Origin: Streptomyces sp. Y2F8-2
Lineage (GTDB): Bacteria; Actinomycetota; Actinomycetes; Streptomycetales; Streptomycetaceae
NCBI RefSeq assembly: GCF_014905555.1
Contig: NZ_BNGS01000004.1
Location: forward strand, 1-64,000
Length of the DNA: 64,000 nucleotides
Direction: 5' to 3'
Of this stretch, positions 63,057 through 64,000 are shown one piece after another. Position numbers and translations under genes: made by a program. Below the pieces are notes generated by a model that worked only from the letters and a program-made list of their open reading frames with translations, was not told the DNA's origin and did not search any database. Positions within the stretch are counted from its first letter, which is position 1; the number at the start of each line of letters is the position of its first letter.

Positions 63057-63800
63057 ATGCCGATGTTCTCCCCGCACGGTCCCACCCTCCGCGAGCTGAC
63101 CGTCCAGGCGCTGTCGTCGGTCGAGCGCGGCTACGACCTGCTCGCGCCCAAGTTCGACCACACGCCCTTCCGGACTCCGGACGCCGTCCTCGACGCCGTC
63201 CAAGGGGAGCTGAAGGGGATGGGGCCCTTCGTGCACGGGCTCGACCTGTGCTGCGGTACGGGTGCGGGGACGGAGGTGCTGCGCACCGTCTGCCGCGAGA
63301 GCGTCACCGGCGTCGACTTCAGCGCGGCCATGCTGGCCGTCGCACGCGCACGCGCACGCGCACGGGTACGGTCCGACGGGCCGCCGCACGTCGCGTGGGT
63401 GCGCGGTGACGCCCGCGCCCTGCCGTTCGGCCCCGTCTTCGACCTGGCCGTGAGCTTCGGCGCGTTCGGCCACTTCCTGCCGCGCGAGCTGCCCGGCCTG
63501 TTCGCCGAGGTGCACTCCGTGCTGCGACCCGGCGGACGGTTCGTGTTCCCCGTCGGCGCCCCGCCGTCCCCGTCCTCGCCCTGGTACTGGGCGCTGCTCG
63601 GCTTCGACGCCGCGATGCGGGTGCGCAACGCCCTGTGGCGGCCGCCGTTCGTCATGTACTACCGGACGTTCCGCTTCGGTGACGTCCGGCGCGAGCTGAC
63701 CCGCGCCGGATTCACCGTGGAGCACCGGGCACTGACGGCCTTCGGCCACCGGCCCGACGGCAGCCCGCGCTGCCGGCTGATCGTGGCCGCCCGGACCTGA
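63057..63800 (+). CDS. Class I SAM-dependent methyltransferase
   Basis: The 247-residue protein has a Rossmann-like SAM domain: motif I GLDLCCGTGAGTEVLRTV, ESVTGVDFSAAMLAVARA, GDARALPFGPVFDLAVSFGA and the post-II FAEVHSVLRPGGRFVFPVG. The C-terminus is hydrophobic (YYRTFRFGDVRRELTRAGF). A run of alternating Ala-Arg (ARARARAR) comes from a CGCACG hexamer repeat. The methyl acceptor is unknown. ATG 63057 or 63063 could be the start. Confidence 0.85.
   Translation: MPMFSPHGPTLRELTVQALSSVERGYDLLAPKFDHTPFRTPDAVLDAVQGELKGMGPFVHGLDLCCGTGAGTEVLRTVCRESVTGVDFSAAMLAVARARARARVRSDGPPHVAWVRGDARALPFGPVFDLAVSFGAFGHFLPRELPGLFAEVHSVLRPGGRFVFPVGAPPSPSSPWYWALLGFDAAMRVRNALWRPPFVMYYRTFRFGDVRRELTRAGFTVEHRALTAFGHRPDGSPRCRLIVAART
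63341..63364 (+). repeat. CGCACG hexamer repeat in the methyltransferase gene
   Basis: Four exact tandem CGCACG units encode alternating Arg/Ala residues just after SAM motif I/II. Slippage here would change length by two residues and keep the frame. Confidence 0.8.
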
Positions 63801-63839
63801 CCGGACCCGCGCGGGCCTCGGCCGGGCCTCCCCGGTTCG

Positions 63840-64000
63840 TCAGAAACGCGCCGGCAGCCAGCGCAGCTTGACCCCCTGCTGGTGGGCGCCGCCGCCCTCG
63901 TGGTCGTTGAAGTCGTAGACCTCGATCGTCTTCTCCTCGTGCGCCCACGCGTTGAACGTGGCGAACACCGTCGACGGCGGACACGTCTGGTCCTCCAGCG
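63840..64000 (-). CDS. Acetylxylan esterase/cephalosporin-C deacetylase family, C-terminal end
   Basis: The minus strand gives LEDQTCPPSTVFATFNAWA, KTIEVYDFNDHEGGGAHQQG and VKLRWLPARF before TGA at 63840. This is the last ~52 residues of an AXE1-type alpha/beta hydrolase; Asp of DQTCPPST and His of NDHEGGG are the catalytic acid and base. The enzymes deacetylate xylan oligomers or cephalosporins. The rest of the gene lies beyond the window. Confidence 0.85.
   Translation of the reverse strand, partial: LEDQTCPPSTVFATFNAWAHEEKTIEVYDFNDHEGGGAHQQGVKLRWLPARF

Overview
The window is chromosomal DNA of a high-GC actinomycete, almost certainly a Streptomyces. G/C-rich third codon positions run throughout. 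GTG starts overlap upstream stops (GTGA). Characteristic families are present: SpoIIE-type phosphatase with PAS/GAF, ANTAR, Fur-KatG, Ku, EfeO/EfeB, MptB-like transferase, CrcB-DUF190-CrcB. I see no rRNA, tRNA or CRISPR array.

Layout. 1-2.8 kb is a damaged zone: an IS5-like transposase start at the edge, an oxidoreductase without its dinucleotide-binding loop, a MarR gene, a luciferase-type remnant fused in frame to a TPR gene, and a frameshifted SDR tail. Six copies of one 12-bp palindrome lie through it. 2.9-10.1 kb holds a divergent SDR/TetR pair with twin operators, an MMPL exporter, a Ser/Thr kinase and an APC permease. 10.3-17.6 kb holds a deletion scar (cupin tail fused to regulator tail), a DUF488 gene, and a LacI-regulated amino-acid ABC operon with an FAD oxidoreductase downstream and a triple GAGAACGTTCTC operator. 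17.7-25.3 kb: acyltransferase, SGNH hydrolase, fur-katG and the SpoIIE phosphatase. 25.3-34.4 kb: NCS1 permease, two hemerythrin-like proteins, MFS transporter, ANTAR protein, Ku, efeO-efeB.

34.5-45.9 kb: phosphoesterase, Lrp/AsnC remnant, NCS1 permease with cysteine hydrolase, MarR/VOC, a LacI/GH53 deletion scar, and a patchwork of Rhs fragments on both strands beside an intact SUKH immunity-type gene. 46-64 kb is mostly intact: SMP-30-like protein, crcB-DUF190-crcB (fluoride export), uppP, an asparagine/aspartate operon (GntR, permease, asparaginase, aspartase) with glutaminase beside it, two polyprenol-dependent mannosyltransferase-like genes whose 3' end overlaps a convergent D,D-carboxypeptidase, a short second-type Rho factor with a pyrimidine-rich leader, pcm, a GH13 glucosidase, a methyltransferase and the end of an acetylxylan-esterase-like gene.

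Two themes stand out. First, at least seven genes lack their 5' portions. In two places (10.43 kb and 42.16 kb) two divergent genes have lost both starts and the promoter region between them, leaving tail-to-tail scars; a Ku gene lies in the same window. Second, several operators can be read directly (TTGAYRYRTCAA, the TetR pair, the LacI triple, a MarR inverted repeat). The best candidates for new biology are the short Rho with its leader, the orphan SUKH gene beside the Rhs patchwork, and the palindrome-marked MarR locus.
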